From positions 1,488,001 to 1,552,000 of the forward strand of contig NZ_OY762899.1 of the NCBI RefSeq assembly GCF_963666545.1: 64,000 nucleotides of DNA, in the 5' to 3' direction. The position numbers and the translations under genes were made by a program. Of this stretch, positions 42,252 through 51,426 are shown one piece after another. The notes below the pieces were generated by a model. The model was not told the origin of the DNA, searched no databases, and saw only the letters and a list, made by a program, of their open reading frames with translations. The number at the start of each line of letters is the position of its first letter. The first letter of the stretch is position 1. Source of the stretch: an uncultured Bacteroides sp. (GTDB taxonomy: Bacteria > Bacteroidota > Bacteroidia > Bacteroidales > Bacteroidaceae).

Positions 42252-44879
42252 TTAAGCTTTCTTCAAAGCGGCAATGCTCTCTTTCAGCGAGTTGATGATG
42301 CTCTCGGCATCGGCTTGTTTCTTACGCTCCATATCGAGAACGGCAGCGGGGGCATTGCCCACAAACTTTTCATTGCTAAGCTTTTTCATCACGCCTTGCA
42401 AGAAGCCTTCTTTGTGTTTCAGCTCGGCTTCCATGCGGGTTATCTCGGCCTCAACATCAATCATATTGCCCAATGGCACTGCATATTCAGTAGTTCCTAT
42501 CATGAAGGAGGCGGCACCTTCCGGCTTGACTTCTACGGAAGTAATGGACGAAAGGTTACACATCTTAATGATAACGGCATTGAGCTCTGCCACTGGATTG
42601 TTTCCCACCATTTGCAGCTCGAGAGTTTCTTTCTGTGCAATGTTTTTCTGCATACGGATGGTACGGATGTTACTGATCACCTCTTTTGCTATTTCAAACT
42701 GTTGCACAAAAGGAATATCTACATAGGTATCCATGGACAAGTACTGAACCATAATACTTTCGCCTTCTTCGCGGGGGTACATCTGTTGCCAGAGTTCTTC
42801 GGTGATGAAAGGCATAAACGGATGAAGAAGTTTCAACAGGTTATCTAAGTAACAGATGGTTGCATCGTACACCGTAGAGCTAATGGGTTGCCCGTAAGCG
42901 GGTTTAATCATTTCGAGATACCACGAAGAGAACTCATCCCAGAAGAGTTTGTAAACGGCCATCAAGGCTTCACTCAAGCGGTATTTAGTAAAGAGATCGG
43001 CCATCTCGGCGGCAACTTCGTTTTGCTTGGAGTCAAACCAGTGAATAGCTAGTTTAGAGGCTTCCGGAATCTCCACTGTTGCATCTACTTCCCAACCTTT
43101 AATCAATCGGAAGGCATTCCAGATCTTATTATTGAAGTTACGTCCTTGTTCGCAAAGGGCATCATCAAAAAGAATATCGTTTCCGGCAGGTGCAGCAAGC
43201 ATCATACCCATACGCACGCCGTCGGCTCCAAACTGAGAGATGAGGTCGAGCGGATCGGGAGAGTTACCGAGTGATTTAGACATCTTGCGTCCTTGCTTAT
43301 CGCGTACGATACCGGTGAAGTAGACGTTCTTAAACGGCATCTTGCCTTCGTATTCGTATCCGGACATGATCATGCGGGCTACCCAGAAGAAGATGATATC
43401 GGGACCGGTCACAAGATCGCTGGTGGGATAGTAATAGTTGATCTCTTCGTTGCCGGGATTGTTGATGCCATCGAACAAGGAGATGGGCCACAACCAGGAA
43501 GAGAACCATGTATCGAGGCAGTCTTCGTCCTGACGGAGATCGGCCATCGTGAGAGAGGCGTTTCCGGTTTTCTCTTGTGCCAATCGGAGTGCTTCGGCTT
43601 CGGTCGTTGCTACCACGTAGCCTCCTTCGGGAAGGAAGTAGGCAGGTATGCGGTGTCCCCACCATAACTGGCGACTGATGCACCAGTCTTTGATGTTCTC
43701 CATCCAGTGGCGGTAGGTGTTTTTGTATTTAGCCGGATAGAACTTGATGTCGTCGTTCATCACGGGTTCAAGGGCAATCTTGGCTAGGTGCTCCATCTTC
43801 AGGAACCATTGCATAGAGAGTTTGGGCTCAATCACCACGTTGGTACGTTCGGAATAGCCTACCTTGTTGGTGTATGCTTCCACCTTCTCCAACAGATCGG
43901 CGGCTGCGAGATCTTTCTCTATCTGCTTGCGCACGTCAAAACGATCTTGACCAACATAGAGTCCGGCAGCTTCGCTCAGTGTTCCGTTATCATTGAAGAT
44001 GTCGATGGTCTGGAGGTTGTACTTCTCGCCAAGCATATAGTCGTTCACATCGTGCGCAGGGGTTACCTTGAGGCAACCGGTACCAAACTCGATATCCACA
44101 TAGTCATCTTCAATCACAGGAATGACACGGTTGACCAGCGGAACAATCACTTTCTTCCCTTTGAGGTGTTGGTTCTTGGGGTCGTTGGGGTTGATACACA
44201 TCGCAGTATCGCCCATTATGGTTTCGGGACGGGTCGTTGCCACAACAGCATATCCGTCTTCGCCCTGAATCTTATAACGTAAGTAGAACAGTTTACTGTG
44301 CTCTTCTTTGTAGATCACTTCTTCATCGGACAGAGCGGTGAGGGCCTGCGGATCCCAGTTGACCATGCGCACGCCTCGATAAATCAAGCCTTTCTTGTAA
44401 AGGTCGACAAAGACTTTGAGCACACTTTCGCTACGTACCTCATCCATGGTGAAGGCTGTACGATCCCAATCGCACGATGCACCGAGCTTGCGAAGTTGTT
44501 TCAAGATGATGCCACCATGTTCGTCTGTCCATTCCCAAGCATGCTTTAGGAATTCATCGCGAGTAAGATCGGCTTTCTTAATACCCTGAGCAGCCAAGCG
44601 GTTCACTACCTTTGCTTCGGTAGCAATGGAAGCATGATCTGTTCCGGGTACCCAACAGGCATTCTTGCCTTCCATGCGGGCACGGCGAACGAGAATATCT
44701 TGAATGGTATTATTTAGCATGTGTCCCATGTGCAACACACCGGTTACGTTAGGCGGAGGGATGACGACAGTATAGGGTTCACGGCCATCGGGTTTAGAAC
44801 TGAATAATCTATGTTGCATCCAATACTGGTACCACTTCTCCTCTACGTCAGCGGGGTTGTACTTACTTGCTAATTCCAT
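42252..44879 (-). CDS. valS: Valine-tRNA ligase
   Basis: An 875-residue class I aminoacyl-tRNA synthetase. The HIGH-type motif is [12 protein letters not shown] near residues 44-55 and the KMSKS motif ([18 protein letters not shown]) near 540. The editing domain has [14 protein letters not shown], and the C-terminal coiled coil ([20 protein letters not shown]) is characteristic of ValRS. It charges tRNA-Val in the cytosol. The length is normal for Bacteroidetes. It stands alone on its strand with its own promoter region; a TAATTTTG box is at 44952-44959 (complement). Confidence 0.98.
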   Translation of the reverse strand: MELASKYNPADVEEKWYQYWMQHRLFSSKPDGREPYTVVIPPPNVTGVLHMGHMLNNTIQDILVRRARMEGKNACWVPGTDHASIATEAKVVNRLAAQGIKKADLTRDEFLKHAWEWTDEHGGIILKQLRKLGASCDWDRTAFTMDEVRSESVLKVFVDLYKKGLIYRGVRMVNWDPQALTALSDEEVIYKEEHSKLFYLRYKIQGEDGYAVVATTRPETIMGDTAMCINPNDPKNQHLKGKKVIVPLVNRVIPVIEDDYVDIEFGTGCLKVTPAHDVNDYMLGEKYNLQTIDIFNDNGTLSEAAGLYVGQDRFDVRKQIEKDLAAADLLEKVEAYTNKVGYSERTNVVIEPKLSMQWFLKMEHLAKIALEPVMNDDIKFYPAKYKNTYRHWMENIKDWCISRQLWWGHRIPAYFLPEGGYVVATTEAEALRLAQEKTGNASLTMADLRQDEDCLDTWFSSWLWPISLFDGINNPGNEEINYYYPTSDLVTGPDIIFFWVARMIMSGYEYEGKMPFKNVYFTGIVRDKQGRKMSKSLGNSPDPLDLISQFGADGVRMGMMLAAPAGNDILFDDALCEQGRNFNNKIWNAFRLIKGWEVDATVEIPEASKLAIHWFDSKQNEVAAEMADLFTKYRLSEALMAVYKLFWDEFSSWYLEMIKPAYGQPISSTVYDATICYLDNLLKLLHPFMPFITEELWQQMYPREEGESIMVQYLSMDTYVDIPFVQQFEIAKEVISNIRTIRMQKNIAQKETLELQMVGNNPVAELNAVIIKMCNLSSITSVEVKPEGAASFMIGTTEYAVPLGNMIDVEAEITRMEAELKHKEGFLQGVMKKLSNEKFVGNAPAAVLDMERKKQADAESIINSLKESIAALKKA

Positions 44880-45003
44880 TTTAATATATCTGTTTATGAT
44901 TAATTGCTACTAGAATGAATTTACTACACACCATTCAGGGTGTAATGGGCGCAAAATTAATAAATAAAACACCAAATCTTGCTACTCGGAACCTGTTTCT
45001 GTA

Positions 45004-45088
45004 ATCTGAAAAGCAATTTAAACCTTCTTCTCTCTCCCCTCCTCTCTTCTCTCTCCTCCGTTATCTGTTATCTGAAAAGCAATTTAAA
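45004..45088. repeat. 19-bp direct repeat around a CT-rich tract
   Basis: ATCTGAAAAGCAATTTAAA occurs at 45004-45022 and again at 45070-45088. Between them is a nearly pure pyrimidine stretch (45023-45060). It lies in the 278-base space between divergent valS and the DUF3810 gene, which otherwise holds a TATTTTTG promoter box near 45123-45130 for the latter. Confidence 0.7.
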
Positions 45089-45157
45089 GCCTTCATCTAT
45101 AGCGATTATGCGAAATAATTGCATATTTTTGTCCCTACAATAGTGTTTAAGGATTAG

Positions 45158-46246
45158 ATGAAGCGAAGCCGGATTATACGATATGTTCTCTTAGTTCTTC
45201 TTTTATTGACGGTATGGGTTACGCAGCATACTCCGGCAATGGGCGAAGGATATGCACGCTTGGTCTATCCTGTCATTGCGCTTTGCCTCTCTTCGTTCTC
45301 CCGCTTTGTCCCCTTCTCGTTCGGCGATCTGTTTATCACACTAAGCGTTACCGGAGTGATTCTCTATCCCATATACGGACGATACAAGAAGGTGCGATGG
45401 GGAAAAATTTTACTGCGTGACGTGGAGTATCTGCTTTGGGTGTACGTGTGGTTCTATCTGGCTTGGGGATTAAATTATTCGCAAAAGAACTTTTATCAAC
45501 GCACGGGAACGGAGTATGTGAAGTATAGTCCGGAGACTTTCAGGGAATTCACAAAGGAGTATGTTCAGATCTTAAATGAGGCGTATGTGCCTGTAGATGC
45601 TATAGACAAAGTGGTGGTGGCCAAAGAGATTAGCTTGGGGTATAACAGGATGTATGATTCCCTGGGAGTGAACCGCCCGTTTACTTCTGCACCAAAGGTG
45701 AAAGCCATGATGTTCAGTTGGGCCAGTTCGGCGGTGGGAATCACAGGATACATGGGGCCGTTCTTCTGCGAGTTTAACCTGAACAAGAATTTGCTTCCTG
45801 TAGATTATCCGTCAACGTATGCGCATGAATTAGCACACTTCTGGGGCATCACCGGTGAAGCGGAGGCTAACTTTTATGCTTATCAGATCTGCACCCGGTC
45901 GACAAACGCGAAGGTGCGCTTTAGTGGTTATTTCTCGGTATTCAACCACGTGATGAGAAATGCGAAAGGGTTATTGGCGGAAGCGGATTATAAGGAGTTG
46001 GCGGACTTGGTGCGCCCCGAGATAAAAGAGTTGGCCGAGAAGAATTACAAACACTGGATGGCCATGTACAACCCGCTTATAGGCGATGTGCAAGACTGGA
46101 TATACGACCTCTATCTGAAGGGAAACAAGATAGAAAGCGGACGAAAGAATTACTCGGAGGTAGTGGGATTACTAATCTCCTGGAACGAGAAAACAAAAAT
46201 AGAAGATCTTAGAAGAATCATTATTAAAAATAAATATGCACACTAG
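45158..46246 (+). CDS. DUF3810 membrane-anchored metallopeptidase-like protein
   Basis: A 362-residue protein with two or three N-terminal membrane segments (YVLLVLLLLTVWVTQHTPAM, FSFGDLFITLSVTGVILY, YLLWVYVWFYLAWGL). The large following domain carries YAHELAHFWGITGEAEANFY, an HExxH zinc site with a downstream glutamate. This is the DUF3810 family of Bacteroidetes, a probable membrane zinc peptidase with unknown substrate. Its stop overlaps the mazG start by 11 bases. Confidence 0.88.
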   Translation: MKRSRIIRYVLLVLLLLTVWVTQHTPAMGEGYARLVYPVIALCLSSFSRFVPFSFGDLFITLSVTGVILYPIYGRYKKVRWGKILLRDVEYLLWVYVWFYLAWGLNYSQKNFYQRTGTEYVKYSPETFREFTKEYVQILNEAYVPVDAIDKVVVAKEISLGYNRMYDSLGVNRPFTSAPKVKAMMFSWASSAVGITGYMGPFFCEFNLNKNLLPVDYPSTYAHELAHFWGITGEAEANFYAYQICTRSTNAKVRFSGYFSVFNHVMRNAKGLLAEADYKELADLVRPEIKELAEKNYKHWMAMYNPLIGDVQDWIYDLYLKGNKIESGRKNYSEVVGLLISWNEKTKIEDLRRIIIKNKYAH

Positions 46247-47021
46247 AGAAGAAAAGATGGAGGCCTACGGGCGTTTCCTCGATATATTGGACGAGCTGCG
46301 GGTGAAGTGTCCCTGGGACAAAAAACAGACCAACGAGAGTCTGCGCCCAAATACGATTGAAGAGACATACGAGCTTTGTGACGCACTGATGCGTGATGAC
46401 AAAAAGGAGATATGCAAGGAACTGGGCGACGTGTTGCTGCATGTGGCTTTCTATGCGAAGATTGGTTCGGAAACGGGCGATTTTGACATGAAGGATGTAT
46501 GCGACCGCTTGTGTGAGAAACTGATTTATCGCCATCCACACGTGTTTGGTGAGGTAAAGGCGGAAACCGCCGGACAGGTATCCGACAATTGGGAACAATT
46601 GAAGTTAAAAGAGAAGGGCGGCAACAAGAGTGTGCTGAGCGGAGTGCCTGCTGCCCTGCCCTCACTGATCAAAGCATACAGAATACAGGACAAAGCCCGC
46701 CACGTTGGATTCGACTGGCAGGAGAAAGAGCAAGTATGGGACAAGGTAAAAGAGGAGTTTGATGAATTGCAGGTAGAGATTGCCGACATGGACACGGATA
46801 AGGCGGAAGCTGAATTTGGCGATCTGTTCTTTAGCATCATCAATGCTGCCCGTCTTTATGGCATCGATCCGGACAATGCACTGGAACGGACCAATCAAAA
46901 ATTCATTCGTCGTTTCAACTATCTGGAAGAACGCACCATCAAAGTGGGTAACAATCTGAAAGACATGACGCTCGAAGAGATGGATGTCATCTGGAATGAA
47001 GCAAAAAAATTGGGGCTATAA
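46236..47021 (+). CDS. mazG: Nucleoside triphosphate pyrophosphohydrolase MazG
   Basis: A 261-residue tandem MazG protein that hydrolyses NTPs to NMP and pyrophosphate, clearing damaged nucleotides. Both domains carry the EExxE...ExxD metal-binding pattern: EETYELCDALMRDDKKEICKE... LGDVLLH in the first, and EEFDELQVEI with EAEFGDLFFSIINAARLYG in the second. The segment CPWDKKQTNESLRPNTIEE is diagnostic. It begins inside the DUF3810 gene, so the two are co-translated. Confidence 0.96.
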   Translation: MHTREEKMEAYGRFLDILDELRVKCPWDKKQTNESLRPNTIEETYELCDALMRDDKKEICKELGDVLLHVAFYAKIGSETGDFDMKDVCDRLCEKLIYRHPHVFGEVKAETAGQVSDNWEQLKLKEKGGNKSVLSGVPAALPSLIKAYRIQDKARHVGFDWQEKEQVWDKVKEEFDELQVEIADMDTDKAEAEFGDLFFSIINAARLYGIDPDNALERTNQKFIRRFNYLEERTIKVGNNLKDMTLEEMDVIWNEAKKLGL

Positions 47022-47037
47022 GCATAGTCCCAATTTT
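47006..47037. terminator. Bidirectional terminator after mazG
   Basis: AAAATTGGG-CTAT pairs with ATAG-CCCAATTTT; the mazG stop codon lies in the middle. It also faces the end of the convergent DUF799 gene. Confidence 0.8.
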
Positions 47038-47060
47038 AAAAATCGTATTGTATTTTCTTC

Positions 47061-47747
47061 TTATTGGCTCACCTGGCCCGAAAAGTCAATGCCACCTGCG
47101 GGAGTATTCTGATCTTTATCAAACATAGGAGCATACACCCCATCCGGCAGATCGTAAAGCACAAAATTATTGCAGCGACGGGCAGCGATCACCTTATCGG
47201 TCAGTGCAGTATTAATGGCCGAAGCAGCCATGTCAACAAGCGCGCCAAGCAACCCGGCGTTACCTCCGGAGTTGATACTTGTATCCACGACAAGTGTACC
47301 TTTGCGATTAAATAGTATCTCGTTGCTGCTTGTCGACTTCAAGATGTATTCGATCTCTACGGTAATGGTACTGCCAATAGCCGATTTACTCCACTTGTTT
47401 ATCACCGTGAACAAGGCCACATCAGCACCAAAAACATTTTTGAAAGGAGCGAGATTCCCCTCCAGATACAGTTCGCTATCATAAGCACTCTCACTCTTCA
47501 ACAAGTCCATAGCCAAAAACGGAGAGATAACATAATATCCTTTTTCGCAAAGCGGAACCATCATGGAAGTGTAGAAATATTCTTTCGCCTCTACATTGAC
47601 AGTTTTATTAATAGGAGGCATCACCAAGATAGTAGTCGGTTTATCGGCGTACATCTTAGGGTAATTCTTACCACGCGTTAAATCGCTGGTAGTGCCACAT
47701 GAAGCAAACAGCGTTGCTATGAGTGCAAAATAGATGATCTTTTTCAT
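47061..47747 (-). CDS. DUF799 (GNA1162-like) lipoprotein
   Basis: A 228-residue lipoprotein with lipobox FASC near residue 17. The body reads TTILVMPPINKTVNVEAKEY and FGADVALFTVINKWSKSAIG, the DUF799/GNA1162 pattern, related to the periplasmic nucleotide-binding-like domains of CsgG neighbours. It is the last gene of a four-gene operon with a CsgG homologue, a small lipoprotein and a DUF4810 lipoprotein. The complex probably sits at the outer membrane. Confidence 0.85.
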   Translation of the reverse strand: MKKIIYFALIATLFASCGTTSDLTRGKNYPKMYADKPTTILVMPPINKTVNVEAKEYFYTSMMVPLCEKGYYVISPFLAMDLLKSESAYDSELYLEGNLAPFKNVFGADVALFTVINKWSKSAIGSTITVEIEYILKSTSSNEILFNRKGTLVVDTSINSGGNAGLLGALVDMAASAINTALTDKVIAARRCNNFVLYDLPDGVYAPMFDKDQNTPAGGIDFSGQVSQ

Positions 47748-48091
47748 TTTGAGAATTGATTAATGAGACGATCCATAAAGGTTTTCGATTCGGGATAGAG
47801 CTCTTTCTCTTTTTGAAGCATGGCAAGACCTTCATCTTTCTTGCCGTTCTGAAGTAGAAAATAGCCATACTCGGCACAAATGCCCGGGGGAACAACCCGA
47901 CGAGAACCCTTTGGCCTGTTAATCATATCTTCATACGTTTTTATCAACTCCTCTTTGGCCTCAGGAGTCTGTTTCTTATAATATTTATAGGATGCATCTA
48001 CATAATTATCCCAACCGTACAAGGCTGGGGTAGTAGTGGTACATGAAGTAAAAGCCGTAACTACAAGGAGCAATAAAAGATACTTTCTCAT
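47744..48091 (-). CDS. DUF4810 lipoprotein
   Basis: A 115-residue lipoprotein (lipobox FTSC) with a TPR-like helical body: ASYKYYKKQTPEAKEELIKT, CAEYGYFLLQNGKKDEGLAM. DUF4810 proteins are regular partners of CsgG and DUF799 genes. It overlaps both neighbours by 4 bases, so the set is translated as one unit. Confidence 0.85.
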   Translation of the reverse strand: MRKYLLLLLVVTAFTSCTTTTPALYGWDNYVDASYKYYKKQTPEAKEELIKTYEDMINRPKGSRRVVPPGICAEYGYFLLQNGKKDEGLAMLQKEKELYPESKTFMDRLINQFSK

Positions 48092-48426
48092 GGCAATGTA
48101 ATCTTTTTGGTTTCTTGAGTAGATAGGAATAGCGTGCGTTCAAAAAGGATTCTACCATTCTGCTTCACCACCACATGACGTTTTCCGGTAGCTATGGCAT
48201 ACGTATTTCCTTTTACATTAAACTTCTTCTCTTTCACCACCGTTGCATCAAATGCCGTTGAACCATCAACAGTAACGCTAACCGGAGCTTTATATTCATT
48301 CGTAGATACAAAATACAAATATGCTTGATCTGACAATCCCTGAGTGGAAGCAACATTGCCGACTTTACAGCCTGTAAAGGCCAGGCACAGGCTTAGAAAA
48401 AAGCCTAGAATTAGTTTCGTTTTCAT
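48088..48426 (-). CDS. Small lipoprotein of the CsgG operon
   Basis: A 112-residue lipoprotein with lipobox FTGC near residue 20 (LSLCLAFTGCKVGNVAS). The rest is beta-rich (VSVTVDGSTAFDATVVKEKK, HVVVKQNGRILFERTLFLST), like a PEGA or Ig-type module. I cannot name a family. It overlaps the DUF4810 gene by 4 bases and abuts csgG. Confidence 0.75.
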   Translation of the reverse strand: MKTKLILGFFLSLCLAFTGCKVGNVASTQGLSDQAYLYFVSTNEYKAPVSVTVDGSTAFDATVVKEKKFNVKGNTYAIATGKRHVVVKQNGRILFERTLFLSTQETKKITLP

Positions 48427-49349
48427 TATTTAATCTCCTCTATAAAATAGTCCTGCAATTTTGTTCCATCTATATTTCCTTCTTTGAGGCTGACAATGGA
48501 ATACTCTGTTTCGGGAGTATCTCCGCCAACAGAAACGACTTCCACTTTGCCCACCGTTTTGCCGGGTAGCTCAATATTAATCCCTGTCTGAGGATTCTTC
48601 ACCGTTTTACCCTTGGTCTTCACCGCAAAAACATCTCCTGCTGAAATACCTTGTGTTGCTCCGCCCGACACAATAATCGCATCGGTATCATAAGAAAGGA
48701 AGTAGGCCCTCCAAGGCTTATTGGTACATTTATTAATGATGTTCTCCACCAACTGAGAGATAGCCGCCGAAATAGCTTTGTCGCTAAGGGTAGCATCAAA
48801 ATCAGCTCGTCCGCCAACCCCCATTGTCGATTTGGTTTTCAGCTCAGCATCCCCTTTGGCTTCGTCCGAATAGATAATCAAGCCGGTAGAAACATCCACC
48901 AAACGAATACTTACGGCAGCTTCCACCATCTGAGTTTTTGTGGTAGAGAAGATTTTCACATCACCCACGTTTTTACGTCCGAATTGAGTGATAGAACCAA
49001 TAATCATATAGTCGGCTCCGATCTTCTGAAAGCCATCCGGAGAAGCACTCGCTTCAGCAAGAAGTTTAGTCATATCGTTGCGCTCCAGAAGAAGAAACTT
49101 TCCGGAAGCAGCCAACTTAGCCGATAAGATATCCAGCGCTTGCTTACCCATCGGATCGTTCTCTTTGTCATAAAACAGCCCCTTGGCATACTGAGTTTCA
49201 TTAGAGAAACGCCCGATAGCCACTTTTCGTTTAAGGGCTTTACCTGTGTCTGTCTGTGATGTCGCAGATTCTACTTCTACAACTTTACGTTGTGCTTGTA
49301 TTCCGCAGGCAACGCAGATAAACAATAGAATAAAAAAACTTCTTTTCAT
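48426..49349 (-). CDS. CsgG/HfaB-family secretion protein
   Basis: A 307-residue exported protein of the CsgG family: KRKVAIGRFSNETQYAKGLF, ILSAKLAASGKFLLLERNDM and YMIIGSITQFGRK are the conserved parts. CsgG itself is a lipoprotein channel for curli; this one has a signal peptide ending ...CVACGIQAQ with a cysteine that could be lipidated. Without csgA/csgB-type curlin genes nearby the cargo is unknown. First gene of the four-gene operon. Confidence 0.88.
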   Translation of the reverse strand: MKRSFFILLFICVACGIQAQRKVVEVESATSQTDTGKALKRKVAIGRFSNETQYAKGLFYDKENDPMGKQALDILSAKLAASGKFLLLERNDMTKLLAEASASPDGFQKIGADYMIIGSITQFGRKNVGDVKIFSTTKTQMVEAAVSIRLVDVSTGLIIYSDEAKGDAELKTKSTMGVGGRADFDATLSDKAISAAISQLVENIINKCTNKPWRAYFLSYDTDAIIVSGGATQGISAGDVFAVKTKGKTVKNPQTGINIELPGKTVGKVEVVSVGGDTPETEYSIVSLKEGNIDGTKLQDYFIEEIK

Positions 49350-49443
49350 ACGTTTTCCTTTTTAGAATAGTTATTACACTGGCAAAATAAATATATAAAT
49401 TCCATATATCCGAATCTTTCTAAGAAAAACATACGACAAGGCA

Positions 49444-49471
49444 TAAAAAAAACCGGAAATATATCCCGGTT
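49444..49471 (-). terminator. Terminator after the Spy-like gene
   Basis: On the minus strand AACCGG and CCGGTT form the stem and eight T follow. It ends the sigma/anti-sigma/Spy-like operon. Confidence 0.75.
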
Positions 49472-49495
49472 CTCTGTATTTTGTAATAAGAAGAG

Positions 49496-49957
49496 TTAAT
49501 CCCTTCCGCGGGGCCTTTCTTCTCTTCGATTCATACCTTTTAGTAGTTCACGATGAAAGCGCATCTCGGCTCTTTGCACCAAGTAGATCTTCCGGGAAGA
49601 TAGAATACCCTTAAATCGTTGAAAATAAGCTTTTTCAAGTTTATCGGAAGCGATTCGCAGATCATATACTTTAGTAATAATTTCATCATATTGAGCTTCC
49701 GTAGTCTTGGGGTCTCTACCCTTACGGATTAATTTCCATACCCGGTCATTAATATCTTTCATCTTGTCTTGCAACTCAAAATAAACGGGGAAGAAAGCAT
49801 TAGCTTCTTCGTTCGTCAGGCCGGCATCTTCTGTGATAAAGGCTTGTTGTTTGGCCTTAAATTCATCAGGAGTAAGGTGCTGATCATTATCTTCTATTCC
49901 CCATGCCTGAGAAACAGAGGCAGTAAATAAAAATAATAGAATAATTAATTTTTTCAT
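49496..49957 (-). CDS. Spy/CpxP-like periplasmic protein
   Basis: A 153-residue exported helical protein: a signal peptide, then TPDEFKAKQQAFITEDAGLT, EANAFFPVYFELQDKMKDIN and LEKAYFQRFKGILSSRKIYL, with an arginine-rich tail. Helical proteins of this size downstream of ECF sigma and anti-sigma genes in Bacteroides belong to the Spy/CpxP-like group of periplasmic chaperones or sensors. The assignment is by pattern and position. Confidence 0.65.
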   Translation of the reverse strand: MKKLIILLFLFTASVSQAWGIEDNDQHLTPDEFKAKQQAFITEDAGLTNEEANAFFPVYFELQDKMKDINDRVWKLIRKGRDPKTTEAQYDEIITKVYDLRIASDKLEKAYFQRFKGILSSRKIYLVQRAEMRFHRELLKGMNRREERPRGRD

Positions 49958-49980
49958 TTTATCAAAATCCGTTTAGTTAT

Positions 49981-50352
49981 TTATTCTGCATCCGTTAGGT
50001 AAACATACAAAGAATAATCGTCCATCATAGAATGATCGAGTACCACATCAATATATTGATCGGAAACAGGCTCTGTTGTTTCAGTTTCAGCCGCTATCGT
50101 TTTATCTTCTACGGATTTATTGTCAGACGAAGCAACTCTAATGATAAGAGCAGCTCCAACAAACATAGCTGCCATGTATAGCCACGGCTTTACTTTGTCC
50201 CACCTAGTGGGTTCCTTCATCGTAAACGCAGACTTTTGTTTTTCCGGAAGCTTACTCATCACCTCTGAAGTAAGATTCTCAAAGTAACCTTCGGGAACCG
50301 TAAAATGGTTGTCCGTGCCCACTTTTCTCAATATTTTATCTTCTTCTTTCAT
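49981..50352 (-). CDS. Putative anti-sigma membrane protein
   Basis: A 123-residue protein with a cytosolic N-terminal part (VPEGYFENLTSEVMSKLPEK), one transmembrane helix (WLYMAAMFVGAALIIRVA) near residues 57-75 and an acidic periplasmic tail. The layout and place between an ECF sigma gene and a Spy-like gene suggest an anti-sigma factor. Confidence 0.6.
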   Translation of the reverse strand: MKEEDKILRKVGTDNHFTVPEGYFENLTSEVMSKLPEKQKSAFTMKEPTRWDKVKPWLYMAAMFVGAALIIRVASSDNKSVEDKTIAAETETTEPVSDQYIDVVLDHSMMDDYSLYVYLTDAE

Positions 50353-50403
50353 TCTTTATTCTCCTTCTCTCTTGTTGTTTAGATGCTCTATTACTTAAAA
50401 GGT

Positions 50404-50955
50404 TTAATCCGTTTCCTCTAAAAACTTTTCTATCTTCTTCACCGCATGATGATAAGACGCTTTTAAAGCTCCCACAGATGTACCGAGAATGTCCGACATC
50501 TCTTCGTATTTCATTTCCTGATAATATTTCAAGTTAAAAACCAAACGTTGTTTTTCCGGTAAGGAAAGAAGAGCCTTTTGGAGCAATAATTCGATGCGGT
50601 CTCCTGAGAAATAAGGGTCACTTTCCAGTTTCTGATCAACCATCACTTCAGGATCGTCAATATCAACCGTATTCGTCGCACGCTGTTTATTCAGGAAAGT
50701 AAGGCATTCATTGAGCGCAATGCGGTAGAGCCAGGTAGAAAGTTTTGCCTCCGCACGGAAGTAGTCAATATTGATCCAGGCTTTAATAAATGTATTTTGA
50801 AGTATGTCGTTAGCATCATCATGAGAAAGCACCATGCGTCGAATCTGCCAGTATAGCTGCTCGCTATACTCTGCAACAATCATCTCAAATCCTTTCTTCT
50901 GGGTGCTTTCCTCTTGAAGAAGCGCCAGAACTTCTCGTTCACTATAAGAATTCAT
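50404..50955 (-). CDS. ECF sigma factor (RpoE-like)
   Basis: A 183-residue sigma factor with region 2 (YSEQLYWQIRRMVLSHDDAN, DILQNTFIKAWINIDYFRAE, STWLYRIALNECL) and region 4 (LSLPEKQRLVFNLKYYQEMK, YEEMSDILGTSVGALKASYH). This is the RpoE/SigW-like class with an adjacent membrane anti-sigma, probably an envelope-stress system together with the Spy-like protein, and not of the FecR/SusC type. Confidence 0.93.
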   Translation of the reverse strand: MNSYSEREVLALLQEESTQKKGFEMIVAEYSEQLYWQIRRMVLSHDDANDILQNTFIKAWINIDYFRAEAKLSTWLYRIALNECLTFLNKQRATNTVDIDDPEVMVDQKLESDPYFSGDRIELLLQKALLSLPEKQRLVFNLKYYQEMKYEEMSDILGTSVGALKASYHHAVKKIEKFLEETD

Positions 50956-51003
50956 AGACTCAGCATTCGCATAATATCTTTCATTTTACAAGTATCTTGA
51001 AGC

Positions 51004-51318
51004 TCACTTTATAACGATCTTCCTTACTACATTCGATACTTTCAAAATGTAATATCCTTTAGCCAGGTTTAAGCCAATCGTCTTATCGGCAGAATCCAGA
51101 CGAATTGAAACAACTTTTATCCCGACAACATCATATATTTCCATCAAAGAGCCGGGCGCCACGTTCTGCACATGAAGCGTCGTTCCCGTCACACTGAGAA
51201 TAATCGGAGACTGCAAATCTTTAGAAGATTGTAGTTTGGGCTCTTCTTTGGCAAATGCCACAGAAAAAGACAGAAAGCTAAATAAGAGAATGGACGAAAA
51301 CAGTTTTTTCATATACAC
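51004..51318 (-). CDS. Small secreted protein with T9SS-type C-terminal sorting-like fold
   Basis: A 104-residue exported protein (an alternative ATG is two codons further in). After the signal peptide (LFSSILLFSFLSFSVAFA), residues 40-104 read TLHVQNVAPGSLMEIYDVVG, IKVVS and KGYYILKVSNVVRKIVIK, the pattern of the Por/T9SS C-terminal sorting domain. Bacteroides species generally lack T9SS, so this is likely a stand-alone domain of other use. Confidence 0.65.
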   Translation of the reverse strand: MYMKKLFSSILLFSFLSFSVAFAKEEPKLQSSKDLQSPIILSVTGTTLHVQNVAPGSLMEIYDVVGIKVVSIRLDSADKTIGLNLAKGYYILKVSNVVRKIVIK

Positions 51319-51426
51319 CTTTTAAATTTTACTATTGCTGACAAATATACATTCTTATCCCTTCAAATAGTTGAGTTTTTGATCTTTTAACACGAATAGT
51401 GGTTGCAAAATGTTTCAGATGAAGGG

